Positions 10,693 through 22,977 of a stretch of 64,000 nt of DNA are shown here, piece by piece. Location: assembly GCA_030737835.1 (NCBI GenBank), contig CM060854.1, positions 19,473,553 to 19,537,552 of the forward strand, in the 5' to 3' direction. The position numbers and the translations under genes were made by a program. This DNA is from Acorus gramineus (taxonomy: Eukaryota > Streptophyta > Magnoliopsida > Acorales > Acoraceae). The notes beneath the pieces are model-generated. The model was given only the letters and a program-made list of their open reading frames with translations, was not told the origin of the DNA and did no database searches. Each line of letters starts with the position of its first letter. Position 1 is the first letter of the stretch.

Positions 10693-13600
10693 AAAATGAT
10701 TCATAGGCCACATTTCATAGGCCCCCCCATATAAGCTCCCATATAAGCCCTATGAGGTGGCATTAGTGACATTACCCTTAATACCCCTGATTTAATTTTA
10801 GGAAACGTCCACCGTAATAAATGGACTGTTAGGATCAGCGAGTAATTAATTGCATTTATTTTGTAAACTTTTCATTTTTAGATCTATCATTTTTTGAATC
10901 TCAATTTTTCACGATGAAAAAATTTTCACAATGTAATTCTTTCAAAGAACAATTTGAAGCAAATCGGATTTGATGTTTGATCAAATCTTCAAACTGAATT
11001 CAGATCCGGAGGACTTTCTCATCCGTTAATCTGATCGGAAAAAAAAATTGAACATTTTGGTATTCTTTTCGATGGAGGTTGATTTAGGTGCGGCGTTTAT
11101 TGTTGTTTGTATATGCAAATTTTTAATCTATTTTCATATTCTGTTTTTTATCTTAATTTTGGCAGTTTCATAATCTAACGATTGTGAATTTTGTGTTTTT
11201 TTATATTTTTGATGTTGTAGGTTGAATCTGGCATGTTGTTGTTTAACGTTTTATTATCAGTTACATATTTCATACCTTTGTTCGAGTTATATTCATTTTG
11301 TTACTGGATTAATGTGTATTTTTAATTACTTAGTTACATTTAGAATTGTAACTGAAATGTTATAAGGCTATGTAGAAAACCTTAATGATATATCTGAATG
11401 TAATTAACTTTTAGTGAAATAAATTTGTGTTACAGACTTACATAACCAATTTTAATATGAGTAATATATTTCCATTCTATGTTTATTTGTTTTTTTGGTA
11501 AATATATGAACACATTAATAGCTTTTTGTGGATTTTTGTTTGTTCAATACAGGGAACACAAGGAATTCAGTGTCAATGGTAGGCAGTCCACAAAATGATT
11601 TCTCTGTTGAAGTAAAAGTATTTACTCTCCAATCAAGGATCGAAGAACACAGGGAACACAGGGAATCATTGCCAGACTGAATTATTCACTCTTCAATCAA
11701 GGGTCGAAGTAAAAGGCGGCTACCGTTGAAAAGAAAGGCATCTAAGGTTTTCAAGCCAAAGAGAAAGCAAGTGAACATTTCTGAAAATTGCAATGTGCAA
11801 AATGTTGGTGAAGCTGTTGGATCTGTTGCTTTGTGGTTCCTTTATTTTTCTTAGCATTTGTTTTCTTTTTCCAATGACATGTTTTGTAACATTTTTGTCG
11901 ATTTTTCTGAAATGTTTTGTAATGTGCTCTTCGAGAGACTGAGTTACATTCATCATAATTCAGTTACATTGTTAAATTATTAGTTACATTTTTAAAAAGT
12001 TAGTTAAATTTTAATTTAAACTACTTACATTATTGTAAATTTATGTTCCAAATTTTTCTAAAAGGTTTTGTAACAATACTACTACATGTTTCAAATTTTA
12101 GATACATTTAGCATAAATCATAGTCTATATTAGTGACAAACAACCAACCAATACCAGTTGTTTTACATTCTTCAAAACATAAAAAGACATAAAAAATTAT
12201 AGTTTTTCATTTAAACACATCACAATACATTCTGAAGATGTTTGCTTCTTTCAAAAATTTATTTTGCACCCATATGCATGACAAAATTTTCACATATATG
12301 CATGACTAAACACTCAGAGTCATTGATCAAACTACATTGTTCTAACTCTGTGATCATCATTTATGTATGTCCTCTTTTTGTCATTCAGAATTTTTTTGAT
12401 GAAGTGTGCTCTAACGTATGTGCACACATTCTTTGTCATGTTTGCCAGTAATTCTTCATGAAGGGTATACCGTCTCATAATATGAATGATCGATGTCCCA
12501 CAATCCATCCTGCAATTTAACCAAAATGAAATTTTATTAAAGGGTTTATTATATTACAGTTTTGAACATGTAATGTTGTAAACATATGTACAAAAACTGA
12601 GGTTGTTGTGATGCTTCCATCGCTGATATGATTTTTCCCACTTCGATATATGGTCAAAATACTTCATGAATTGAGTTACATTTTGTAATAATCAGTTACA
12701 TTTTACTGTATGGTATCAGAATTGACATTTTATGAATAAAAGTCTATTACATTCTGTAGTAATTAATTATATATAACAAAAAATTCAATAACATATACCA
12801 AATGTCAGTTACATTTTTTAAATTTTGTTATTTACATATTCAAATACTGAAGACTCCAAGTATATCATGACATTCACACATACTATATTTTTCAAAAGTA
12901 AGTTACATTTAATATCTAATCGATTGCATTTTTGAAATTGACAGTTTCATATAACAAAAAGTAAGTTACTTTAATAAGACGGTAATAACATTCACCCATT
13001 GTCAGTTTACATCAAACAATTAGATAAATGCACATAACCAAAAAATAAGTTACATACTTCAATTTATCAGTTACATATATAATTAGTCAATGATTCTACA
13101 CACATCATGTCACAATCATACCTGCAACATTCAAATACACATAATACACATAATAAAAAAAAAGAAAGTCGGTTACATTCTTCCAATAGGTGCATCAAAT
13201 TCAAATTCAACAGCAATTTAAACATTATAAAGCATTTTTAACTAAAATAGATGCGGGAAGCTACTAAAATTTTTCAATAATATCACATTCATGTAGTTTT
13301 TCATATCATTCATAAATTATTTTCACATATCACAGAAAAAACCAATATATCAATCGGAAATAAATTTTCTATGATTTTTTTAGATTCGAATGATCATTTA
13401 AAACATCAAAAGAGTCAGAAAAAAAATCGCTGCATACCTATTTTTGGTAGGGGATTAACAATCAGATGAAGAAAAGGTTCAAAAAATTGTTGAAAGTGAA
13501 GTCGTAAACAAATTTTAGGTCTTTTTGGTTGTTTTAGATGAAATGGGAAGAGATTGTGGGTGTGATTTTGTTTGTGATTTTTGTTTTTGGAAACTCCGGA

Positions 13601-13824
13601 GAATTCGAAAATCCAAATTTGGCTCATGAGAGGATGGGGAAGATGAAACCGTAAACAAAAAAAGAGGGATTTGGCATTGGAACCGTGTGTTTTTAATTAG
13701 GGGTAGTTTTGTATTTTGCTTTTTTACCCTTTTGTGAAAGTCAATCAAGGAACCAATAGGATATTGACACCTAATGGGGCTTATGAGTGGGGCCTATATA
13801 ATGGGGCCTGTGTAGCAAGACTTT
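10693..13824. mobile_element. Mutator-like element, 3.1 kb, non-autonomous
   Basis: The ends AAAATGATTCATAGGCC...ATAGGCCCC and, inverted, AAAGTCTTGCTACACAGGCC...ATAGGCCCC form an imperfect 35-bp inverted repeat. The flanks AAAATTGAGG (10683-10692) and AAAATTGATG (13825-13834) match at 9 of 10, a Mutator-size target duplication. A diverged duplicate at 23637-23646 (AAAATAGATG) keeps the empty site. The interior has no transposase reading frame. It is very AT-rich and carries a dozen or more dispersed (A/C)AGTTACATT(T) motifs between about 11330 and 13170. The roughly 230 bases inside each end are less AT-rich, including GATGGAGGTTGATTTAGGTG near 11071. Confidence 0.7.
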
Positions 13825-13834
13825 AAAATTGATG

Positions 13835-14026
13835 TATTTCATTCATATGTTTTATTTTTAAAATATTGTACTTCATAATTGAGTAATATTTCAAAAATAT
13901 CAAAACATGTGTGGGGGTGCAAACAAGAAGTTGCTTGTCATTTGCTAGTGTAACGCCATAGGCTTGCACAACAAGAAATTGTTCACTTTGTCCCAAAATG
14001 GAGTCATGGCTTTAAAATGCGTCATA
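13835..14026. other. Old locus sequence between two insertions
   Basis: The first 30 bases (ATTCATATGTTTTATTTTTAAA) align with 23650-23680 of the duplicate segment. The rest has no counterpart there and no gene. Confidence 0.4.
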
Positions 14027-14513
14027 GGCTTAGTTTGGCATGGGGATAAGGGGTTGGGATAAGGAAAAAATTGGGTTAAATTACTTGTTATCCCATATGG
14101 CATTAAAAAAAGGGGGATAAAGCATGGACAATTGTCCACATTTTGAGAGAAAAAATATGGATAGCTGTTCTGGGTAAAAAGTGGAACATACTTTATCCTA
14201 ATTTTTTATCTCAATTTTGTAAAATTGGGATAACATTTATGACTACCATTCCCAAAAAAAAAAAAAGAAAAAAAAGAATGTGTTCCACCAAACAATATTA
14301 ATGACCAATTAATAGGAAGGGTAGATCTGATATTTTTTAAAAAAATTTAAAGTTATCCCATATTTGATCCAAATACAAGATTGAGGATAAGAACACAAAA
14401 AATGATGATAATAAAAAACATTACCATATGCAAATCTGGATAAAAATAATTTTTTTTATCCCTATAAATTAGACAAATTTATCCTAAAAATTTATCCCTT
14501 TACCAAACTAGGC
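14027..14513. mobile_element. Small TIR element (TTAGTTTGG ends), 487 bp
   Basis: The left end GGCTTAGTTTGGCATGGGGATAA pairs with the inverted right end GCCTAGTTTGGTAAAGGGATAA. Several GGGATAA/TTATCCC motifs repeat through the body. Ends of the form G(G/C)CTTAGTTTGG are common in PIF/Harbinger- and hAT-type MITEs. No target duplication was clear enough to decide between them, and there is no ORF. Confidence 0.55.
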
Positions 14514-14704
14514 TTTAGTCTGTAAGAGCTATGCTCACATATAAGCAGATACTATCTTCTCCTATTAAACGATGTGAGATTAAACATCAAACTCTCACTC
14601 TCACCTAATTCATGGGCCTCTTGGCACTGTTGGGCTTCCTCCTCGATAGGCCAGCCATCACATCCAGTCCTTGATATATTTCTACTTTAAATAATGTTTC
14701 CTCA

Positions 14705-14813
14705 TATAATTGCTCGGTTGCTCCGCACGCATACATGAGCCCTAAATACACACATCACTATCCCTCACAGAGCTTCCTTATCCAGTTATCCTTGTATTTA
14801 CCAATAAATAAAT
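14705..14813 (+). mobile_element. Short retroposed insertion with 16-bp target duplication
   Basis: AAATAATGTTTCCTCA occurs at 14689-14704 and again at 14814-14829, perfectly. The 109 bases between end in an AATAAATAAAT tail. The homologous segment at 23684 onwards has a single copy of the site sequence and lacks the insert. A long perfect duplication plus a simple tail is the mark of LINE-machinery retroposition (SINE or short LINE end). The family is not recognised. Confidence 0.6.
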
Positions 14814-14958
14814 AAATAATGTTTCCTCAGCTTTTTAAATATTCAAAACCACCCAAAATTTATGCACCAAGTATTAATATTTTTTAAGATGATTCGTTAG
14901 GTTAGAAGGAGTGTTAAAGAGTCATTATTATGAGAATAATTCGTTAGGTTAGAAGGAG

Positions 14959-15862
14959 TGTTAAAGAGTCATTATTATGAGAATATTGACTCTTTATTAT
15001 CATTATTATGATATTATTAGTTTTCTTGTTTTCTTAGTTTCCTTTTTTGATATTTTAGGTTTTCTTTTATGTAACTATAAATAGAGCATTTGGCTCCTCT
15101 AATTCAATAACAAGAATTTCTTTTTTTTTTATTCTAACATAGTATCAGAGCCACCCAAAAAATCCTAGATCCACAAATATTTTCTTTTCTTCTTCCCCGC
15201 TCTGATCGAGGAATCTTCAATCGGAGCGGGGGAGAACTCTTGTTATTCATATTTTTCTTTTTAGTTGCTTTATTTGCTTCTTGCGCGAACTCTATTCGTT
15301 TGCATCGTCGTTGTTCTTCTCTCTTTGCTGTGTAATATGACCGTGCCCTCCGCGAGAGTCTTCCGCGCACCTTTACACCGTTGCCACCGCCTTGTGCCTC
15401 CGTGAGCCCTATGCGTGCCATCTGATCTAGTGGACCACCAACTCCGACAGACTCAAGAAGAGCGGGAGCAACTCCGACTAACTCAACGAGCAGGAGCAAC
15501 TCCGACTGACTCAACGAGCGGGAGCGACTTCGACTGACTCAAGAAGAGCAGGAGCGAAGTGATGGAACCCAAAAGACAGATGACAACTATCAATTCACAA
15601 AATTGAGTTCTTCGATTATTGGAGTTGTTTGTTATTTTTGTGTAAACTCTAAGGGTTCTACCATTCAGAGTTTGGGAGGGAGTGTTAAAGAGTCGTTATT
15701 ATGAGAATATTAACTCTTTATTATTATTATTATGATATTATTAGTTTCCTAGTTTTCTTAGTTTCATTTTCTGATATTTTAGGTTTTCCTTTATGTATCT
15801 ATAAATAGAGCATTTGGCTCCTCTAATTCAATAACAAGAATTCTCTTTTCTTTATTCTAACA
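14959..15862 (+). mobile_element. TRIM (terminal-repeat retrotransposon in miniature), non-coding
   Basis: Two LTRs of about 180 bp (14959-15139 and 15683-15862) begin TGTTAAAGAGTC and end TATTCTAACA. The first is followed at once by a primer-binding site like the initiator-Met tRNA complement (GTATCAGAGCC), and a purine tract (GTTTGGGAGGGAG) precedes the second. The 543-bp interior has no retroviral genes and carries a roughly 33-bp GGAGCAACTCCGACTGACTC repeat (15450-15550). The 5-bp flanks AGGAG/AGATG compare with ATGAG at the empty duplicate site (23774-23778). A 46-bp block of flank plus LTR start is tandemly doubled just upstream (14913-14958). The LTRs are close to each other but not identical, so it is moderately old. 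Confidence 0.85.
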
Positions 15863-15867
15863 AGATG

Positions 15868-17533
15868 TATGATCAAATAGCTATAACTATCGATAGAAGC
15901 CAAATTGTAAAAAAAAAACTTAACAAGTATCATGTGAAAATAAATTACAAATTATTGTAGTAATTTTAATTAATTTTGATTTATCAAATAATACACAAAT
16001 TGGTGCTTGGGTTCCAATATGAGATCAAATGGGTTTAAATATATATATATATTTGGTGTACATTAAATGTTGAATGTGGTTAAATGTGTCTCAGACATTT
16101 TTTAGAAAATATCTTATTAGACACAATTACCATCGAACAATTCATCCCCGATCGACAGCCCAACCATTGAATGTTATAAAAAATTGTTGGCAAATCAATT
16201 GTCGAATGATTTAAACAGTAGTTAACAAAATGACTATTGAATGTTTTAAACAATAATTGATAGGACAATTATTGAATTCTTTAAACAAAGGTTAATAGAG
16301 ACTATCGAAATAGTAATGGGATTAATGATTTTCAAATTAAACCTATATGTGGGGTTTTTGGTTTTTCTTGGTTGGTGGGCTCAGTGAGTTGATTAGTGGG
16401 GATAGACGTACCCTTCTTACAATTGGACCTATAAGTCGATTACGATAGTACGAAAATTAATTTGTTTGATAGAAATTTAAATTTTAAATAATATAAATTA
16501 ACTAAAAATTAAAATCAAATATACTAAACTATTTTGCATCAACCCTTTTCAAAAATATGTTAGTTTTTTTCATGTGCAATGCACATGCATAATTGAGCGG
16601 TGGGCTTGGCTTTCATTTATATTGATGTTGAAAATGTGCACTTAATGAATTTAGCATGATATGTAGATCTCCCAAGTGGTTGTATATTTGTTTTCACTCT
16701 TATATTGTAATGTTTGATTGTTTCTTTAATTTTATGTATTCGCTTCTCCCTACCATTCATGGGAGAACTTTTTTTGTGCTTCCCTTGCTGTGGGTAATGT
16801 TATATTTTTTTTTGTTGATTGAATGAGATGAAAAAAAGTTAAGGAAAATGTTTGACAAGTAAGAAAATAATAGAGAATCAGAGAGCATAGATGAATGAAT
16901 GCGTTGAATGAGATAGAAATTAAAATGAGTGATGGACAAGATAGAGAAACGATAAAGAATTGAATGCTTATTTTCTACTATTGATGGGCTGAGTGTTAAT
17001 TTGACATATTTGTTTTTATAGAAGGTGATAACTTTATGGTTGAATATATTATTTAATATGTACAATTAATTATTAAAAATATATATTATACCTATTGTAA
17101 TCAGTAACATTTGTTTTATTGAAAAGCTGTCTTTCCTGGTCAACATTATTACAAATTTTTTTTTTTTTTTTTAGGGGGGGGGGACAAACTATTCTATTTT
17201 TTGGTGGTTGAATGCTAATTTGACATATTTGTTCTGGGAACATAAACTCCCACTACCCTATTTTATATCTCACAACCTTATTAATCTCACTACCCCCATA
17301 TTTTATATCAAAATCTTAAACCCACCTATTTATATATGCAATGTATTAAACTTCCAATCCCACCACCCCATCTCATTTCTCTCTCCTCTTCCTTTCCTCC
17401 CTTCTGCCCCCCCCTCCACACAGTCACCACCACCATAGCCACCACGTACAGGCCGTCGCCGCCCTCACTACCACCACTGCAGCAACCTCGTATTGGGGGT
17501 AGAAGGATTTAGGGGTGGGTTTAAGAAACTAAG
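15868..17533. other. AT-rich spacer without a gene
   Basis: 15868-16040 aligns with 23779-23950 (old duplicated locus). 16100-16310 carries a degenerate repeat around TATTGAATG(T)TTTAAACAA. 17155-17185 is a T run followed by a G run. 17390-17470 is a C-rich CCACC stretch. I see no ORF with coding character. Confidence 0.45.
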
Positions 17534-17854
17534 GGGCCGTTTGGTTCAAACCTATTTCAGTGCTTATTCAGCTGAAAGCTGAAAATAAGTATTTTTTGAG
17601 GTGAAGTGTGTTTGGTTGGGGATAAAAAAAATACTGAATATAAGCCCTTAATCAGGTTTTACGTCTGATTTTTCTCAGTCCCTCGTCCCACACTTTTATT
17701 TCCGTCTTCAGAGTTTCTGCCAAGCCAAAAGACCAAAATGCCCCCACTGAAAACCACATATTACCACACATATATAAACCAACTTTCATTCTCTCTCTCC
17801 TCAAACATAACATTTTCAAAAACCTAACCCTAAAATCCACGATTTCACCTCCGT

Positions 17855-18046
17855 CCCGTCCGAGAATGTGCTCCGCCCCGTCACCTCCGACCGAGAATCT
17901 GCTCCGCCCCGGCACCTTCGTCCGAGAATCTGCTCCGCCCCGTCGCCTCGGTCCGTGAAATATTTTTTTTCCCCCATCAGCTCCGTCCGAGAATCTGCTC
18001 CGCCCCGTCACGGAGGTCCGAGAATCTGCTCCGCCCCGTCCTTTCG
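17855..18046 (+). repeat. Six 31-bp GC-rich tandem units
   Basis: The unit (T)CCGAGAATCTGCTCCGCCCC starts at 17861, 17892, 17923, 17954 (degenerate), 17988 and 18019. Spacing is 31 bp except across a T-rich insertion in the fourth. Since 31 is not a multiple of three, the open frames across it are repeat artefacts. It could be a 5' leader of the element's transcript. Confidence 0.7.
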
Positions 18047-18340
18047 TGCTCATCTGCTCCTTCGACCATCATCGACCTCTCATCTTCGGCAGATCGAGCA
18101 GCACAGCAAATCGATCAGCTCTCCTCTTCCATTCTCCACGACATATCAAGTTCAAAAACCCGGGATCCGCCGCGTCAGGCCATCCTCGTCCCTTCAGGAA
18201 CCACCCCTCGCCGCATCAGGCCATACCCATCGAAGAGGAGACCGATCCGAGGTATACTTTTTTGTACTCTGAACCCTATATTCGAAAAAAAACATTCTGA
18301 ACTGATTTTTAGGGGTTCTAGTCCTCATTCCAGTGAATTA

Positions 18341-18975
18341 CAGGTTTTACTTATTAGTGGTGTCCATGCTGTGTAGGATTGTGTTTAATCTGTGCAGTTT
18401 TGGCCTTAACCCATCGTTCCAATGTTGTACATATATGTTGTTCATGTTTGTCAAATTTTACACACTGATGACCCCTTTTAGATAAGGATTGTGTTTAATT
18501 TACAGGTTTTACTTATTAGTGGTGTCCATGCTGTGTAGGATTGTGTTTAATCTGTGCAGTTTTGGCCTTAACCCATCGTTCCAATGTTGTACATATATGT
18601 TGTTCATGTTTGTCAAATTTTACACACTGATGACCCCTTTTAGATAAGGATTGTGTTTAATTTACAGGTTTTACTTATTAGTGGTGTCCATGCTGTGTAG
18701 GATTGTGTTTAATCTGTGCAGTTTTGGCCTTAACCCATCGTTCCAATGTTGTACATATATGTTGTTCATGTTTGTCAAATTTTGCACACTGATGACCCCT
18801 TTTAGATAAGGATTGTGTTTAATTTACAGGTTTTACTTATTAGTGGTGTCCATGCTGTGTAGGATTGTGTTTAATCTGTGCAGTTTTGGCCTTAACCCAT
18901 CGTTCCAATGTTGTACATATATGTTGTTCATGTTTGTCAAATTTTACGCACTGATGACCCCTTTTAGATAAGGAT
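18341..18975 (+). repeat. 162-bp tandem array, four near-identical copies
   Basis: Units start at 18341, 18503, 18665 and 18827 with an exact 162-bp period. Differences between copies are only one or two bases, so amplification is recent. Every unit boundary reads AATTTACAG|GTTTTACTT, which has the look of an intron 3' splice site. The last copy is cut short and runs into ATGGACTGTAAGAAATG (18974 onwards). Confidence 0.9.
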
Positions 18976-21240
18976 GGACTGTAAGAAATGTTGGTGTGGT
19001 TTGTTAATTTAAACAGTTTTCTTTAATAGTTTCTAGTTTTTGAAGCTATAATGCATAATGCCCCTCATGAATCATTGAACTTGCTAGTGAGAATGACATC
19101 CAAGAATGTTACAAGTAATCAAAGTTTACCAGCATTGTTTGATTAGTGGATTTTTGGTTGAGGAGAGGACCACAATGTCTTGTATTTACTTGTAATTGTC
19201 ATAAAAAGGGGCCTCTTTTTGTAAATAAAATTCTCTTTTACAAGGTGTGGTTGCATTATATAGCATATGGGGTTGTTAAAACTTGGTTGATATTTATGAT
19301 TCTCACATATGAATGATGTGAATTGTTTTGGTTGATCTGTTGTAATATACCAATAGTTGATTTTAAATGAGTATTCTTAAAATGATTGTTTTTAAAGTGT
19401 GTTGATAAATAGAGACAGAGATGTCTGGATATATTGTTTTCACTGATATGGTTTCTTGGTTCAATATTCTATTAATCTAGATTTCAGTGTTACACAGACC
19501 ATATGTTATTCAAATGGATCAAAGTAGTGGTGTTTATTTTAATGAGAGTTTTTTCAAGTCATTGGTCTCATCCAACTTTCGCGAATTTACACAATCCCTT
19601 GTCTGCTCATGTTATATAAATAGTTATGGTCTTGGTGTGCCTAGAAATGGGGGAATGAATGGCAAACTTGTTTGAAAAAGTAGCCATGTTATAAGAAACA
19701 ATCTGACCACATTAAAAATAGCAATCAGGACACACATCTAACATTAAATTTGTGTTTCTAGATATTCCATAGATGATGATAAGAGAAGATCATAGAACAT
19801 GGAAGATACTGCATCTTAATTAGTACATCCCACAAGAACTCATCAGCTTCCAAAACTTGGATATGGATAAAGAGAGTTTGTGTTTGGTGGAGAAGTTTAG
19901 GATCATTTTGCATAACTTTTAAACTTTTATGGATGATTGATTACTTGTATTGATTTCAAGAACATCTTATTCTAGCAATGTAAACATGGAGTTCAAATTC
20001 CAATTACATATTTAAAAGAAAGAAAATTTATGCTCTAGCCTCTAGGTATCATTTAACATATCCCACTTCCTAACTGAACTCATAAATTTACAAGTTAGCA
20101 GTGCTTTAGTGTGTGTGCTTATAAAAAATTCATGACCAATGTCCTTGATCTGTCCTTCAATTTTGAATAAAAAGAAATATTGGACCAGGTGTTTATAAAA
20201 ATATATAATAGGTGCTACAGCCAACTTCACACCAACAAAAACAACATTAATGATCCAACCTTTTTTTCCCCAGCGTAGGAAAAACAGATCATGATAATCA
20301 ATGAGGCATAACTATGAATGCATGATCATATATATGCATATTACCATATCATAAGTACAAACTGACACCATAAATTTTTATTGTCACTTTAACAGGATAT
20401 CTTCGACAAATCTGCCAGATACACTGAACACAAAATCCCTCTCTCATATCTCAGCATTTTTTTACAAGTTTGAATATTCAAAGAAAAAAAACTCTCAGAC
20501 CAATTAACAACCCAAAATGTAATGCTTGATGAGGGGCGACCAACAAGAATAGTCGTCAGTTTGCCTAAGCCAAATTCAAGTTTGAATTCTGTCAAATATT
20601 GGGCTAGAGCCGAGGATGTGAAGCTTTTCAAATCAGAGGATGTTTTTATTGTCTTTGTTGTACTATATTCAAGTCATTTTTGGAGTTTGTTTTGGGTGTG
20701 ATTGAATTGATGAGGAATCTAATTTACATTTTAAACCCATATAAAGGCATAAATTGACACTTTTTAGATTTGCATGTCTTGCCATTGTATTTTAACTTTG
20801 GTATTGGACTTAAATTCCCCTATCCCGAAGATCAGGTCAAGCTTTGATTTTTCTTTCTAATTTGATATATATCTATTTATCTTTCCTTGTTCAACATGTG
20901 TTAGAACTATTCATGTCCATGCCCAAATATAAAAAAAAAACTATTCAATTACTATTTTATTCATTCGATTGAACCACATGATCAAGTAATTATAAACTGA
21001 CATGGATTTATGTTCTACAAGTGTAATCAGGAACACCCACAATGCTTTGTGTGGGTTGATGAAGTGCGTCGGGCGCACGGACCCGAGGCTTACCAGGTGC
21101 CAGCTCAGGAGAAGGTTGAGAAGGCCGTCGCAGTTCAACGCCCCATAGGGATACTCATCTTTGGATGTTGTTCATGCATATGTATCATATTGATGGTGTT
21201 TGTGATCTTTTTTTTGCTTGTACTCTTGGCCATCAAATGA
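18974..21240 (+). pseudogene. GRF-zinc-finger plus transmembrane gene fragment
   Basis: A short stretch at 18974 reads MDCKKCWCG, with a possible donor in GGTTTG. At 20999-21240 an open stretch reads FYKCNQEHPQCFVWVDEV, then a charged linker and a strongly hydrophobic tail of about 30 residues (GILIFGCCSCICIILMVFVI and on), ending at TGA 21240. The Cys-x5-Cys-F-x-W-x-D pattern is the second half of a GRF-type zinc finger, and small plant proteins with GRF, linker and a C-terminal membrane helix exist in many copies. The usual GRRF before the finger is not present, and the exon joining the two parts is unclear. It may be a decayed exon carried by the surrounding element. An AATAAA is not obvious. 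Confidence 0.35.
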
Positions 21241-21867
21241 CTGTAGAAGTTGGATTATGAAACCAGCACTGTAATGTAAATATTTACTGATCTTGGACTT
21301 TGTCTTTTATTTGAGAATGTTGTAACATACTCATGTGGCTATCTATTGTAGCATGAAAACATATGTAGCATGAGTATTACCTTTTCTTGGTTTCGAGGAA
21401 TTTGATGATCTACAGGTTTTTATTTTTGAATCATAAAGTGTTAATATTATTCTCTTGTATTTATAATGTGTAGCATGACAGGATATGCCACTTTGTATCA
21501 GGTTCTAGGTGAGAGTTGTAAAAAAAATTTGACAGGTATGTGATTGTTATGATATTTCAAAATTGGTAAATATAGATTGCATATTTACCACATCATGAAA
21601 AGTCATTATGTCTTGAGTTATTTTTTTGTAAATCTATATAAGCTTGTATCAGGTTCTAATAAGTAATGAAACTGTAGTATCTAATAATTTATTAAATAGA
21701 CATTTAATAAAAAATTTTTTTTAATAAATAGAAAAAATAAGCAAATAATCAAGTTTTCAACCAAACATCAAATTACATTCAGCACTTATTAAATGGACCA
21801 AAACACCCTTGTCATAAGCTCTACTCTTCAGTACTGAACCAAACACACTTATATGGTCCTACGGGGA

Positions 21868-22892
21868 CACAAATAAATAAATAAAAATTTCATACGGTCC
21901 TTCAGAGCCACTTTTGAATCCTAACATTGCATGATCCTTCAGGGATCCATGTACATAAGTTTTTCATTGTCCTACTGGGACACATGATTTTGTGACATTA
22001 AAATGGAACTCACATCAAATATTTATGAAATATCAAAATTGACATGATATCTAAAAAAAATGTTAACACGTATTTGAATAATAGATTAACAAGGTAAATG
22101 TCAACATTATTATTATTATTTTTTAAATACTCAATAAGAAAAATAATGCATCAAGCAGGCATGACTCTCATGAATCAGCAAAGCAAGTATAAACACAGTA
22201 TGAAGAATATATTGTATCTTTAATAGACATTAAAATAGATTCAACAAGAGTTCAGGGGAAAAAAATCCATGTCTAAAGTTCAGGGAAACCTTTTAATTTT
22301 CATTCGTTCAAAATACAAAAATGGAATCATGGTGCTTGTCAAATTAGTATGGGTGTTTTCAAATAGGGCATGATGGTGATATAATAAAATTATGGGTTCT
22401 TCTCATGCCAATAGTATCATTCATGAATATAATAAACTAAACAATAATATATAATATAACATACCATGCATATAACTATAGTAAATTCAACACCAATACA
22501 AGGGATGATAATTTTTTTTTTTTATGTAGATCATTAAGAACCCACCGATACAAACCTTTCTCTTTAACAAAGAGCTTCTCATGCTGATAACGTGTTGTAA
22601 ACTAAGAATAATACATGAATATAAGAATACACAGACAAAGCATACAAGACATATAGAGAAGACAAGTGGAGAGAGATTTCTTATTCACTATTTATTAGTA
22701 TAAACCCTTCAATTTATAGGGTCTATGGATGAATCTCAAATGTTGGAAGTTACAAGTAATAAGAGGTGATGGGGTAGTTAGTGGGGTGATTAAGACAAGG
22801 GGGTTATGGAGTTGAATGAGGGGGTTGTGGAGTTGAAGAGTGGAGAATGTTATGGGTTGGAGAAGTAGTGGTTATCCACCGTATTCATAACA
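21868..22892 (-). mobile_element. Partial LTR retrotransposon with one LTR
   Basis: A 300-bp LTR (22593-22892) reads, on the - strand, TGTTATGAATACGG to GTTTACAACA. Directly beyond it is a CGTTATCAGCATGAGAAG stretch like the primer-binding region of many plant LTR elements. 21850-22592 would be leftover internal sequence; its first 150 bases carry a degenerate GGTCCTACGGGGACAC motif every 45-60 bp. No second LTR and no coding genes are visible. The element is clearly incomplete and old. Confidence 0.5.
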
Positions 22893-22977
22893 GATCAAAC
22901 TTTATTAAATTTTAGGATATGTTTAAAAACAAGTTTGAGTTGGTTTTTGCTTCATGAAAACATAAAAAAAAAATTAA

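Larger units (their letters stand above)
17534..21850. mobile_element. Composite TIR element of about 4.3 kb with GTTTGGTTC ends
   Basis: The left end GGGGCCGTTTGGTTCAAACC, then CAGTGCTTATTCAG, is mirrored at the right by an inverted GTGTGTTTGGTTCAGTAC and AATAAGTGCTGAATG. Such ends are common in plant hAT and PIF/Harbinger elements. I could not fix a target duplication, so the family is open. Inside are a GC-rich 31-bp repeat block, a 162-bp tandem array and a GRF-zinc-finger-like exon. The mosaic looks like a transposon that carries gene pieces rather than an intact host gene. Confidence 0.45.

Noticed and set aside
14517-14690. SINE body upstream of the 109-bp insert
   Set aside because: GATGTGAGATTAAACATC-type sequence is seen, but there are no A/B boxes or bounded ends that I can support.
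17868-18300. Long open frames rich in RESAPPR-type repeats
   Set aside because: They arise from the 31-bp tandem units; the period is not a multiple of three and several frames stay open.
18341-18975. CRISPR-like repeat array
   Set aside because: The units are contiguous 162-bp tandem copies without spacers, in a plant nuclear sequence.
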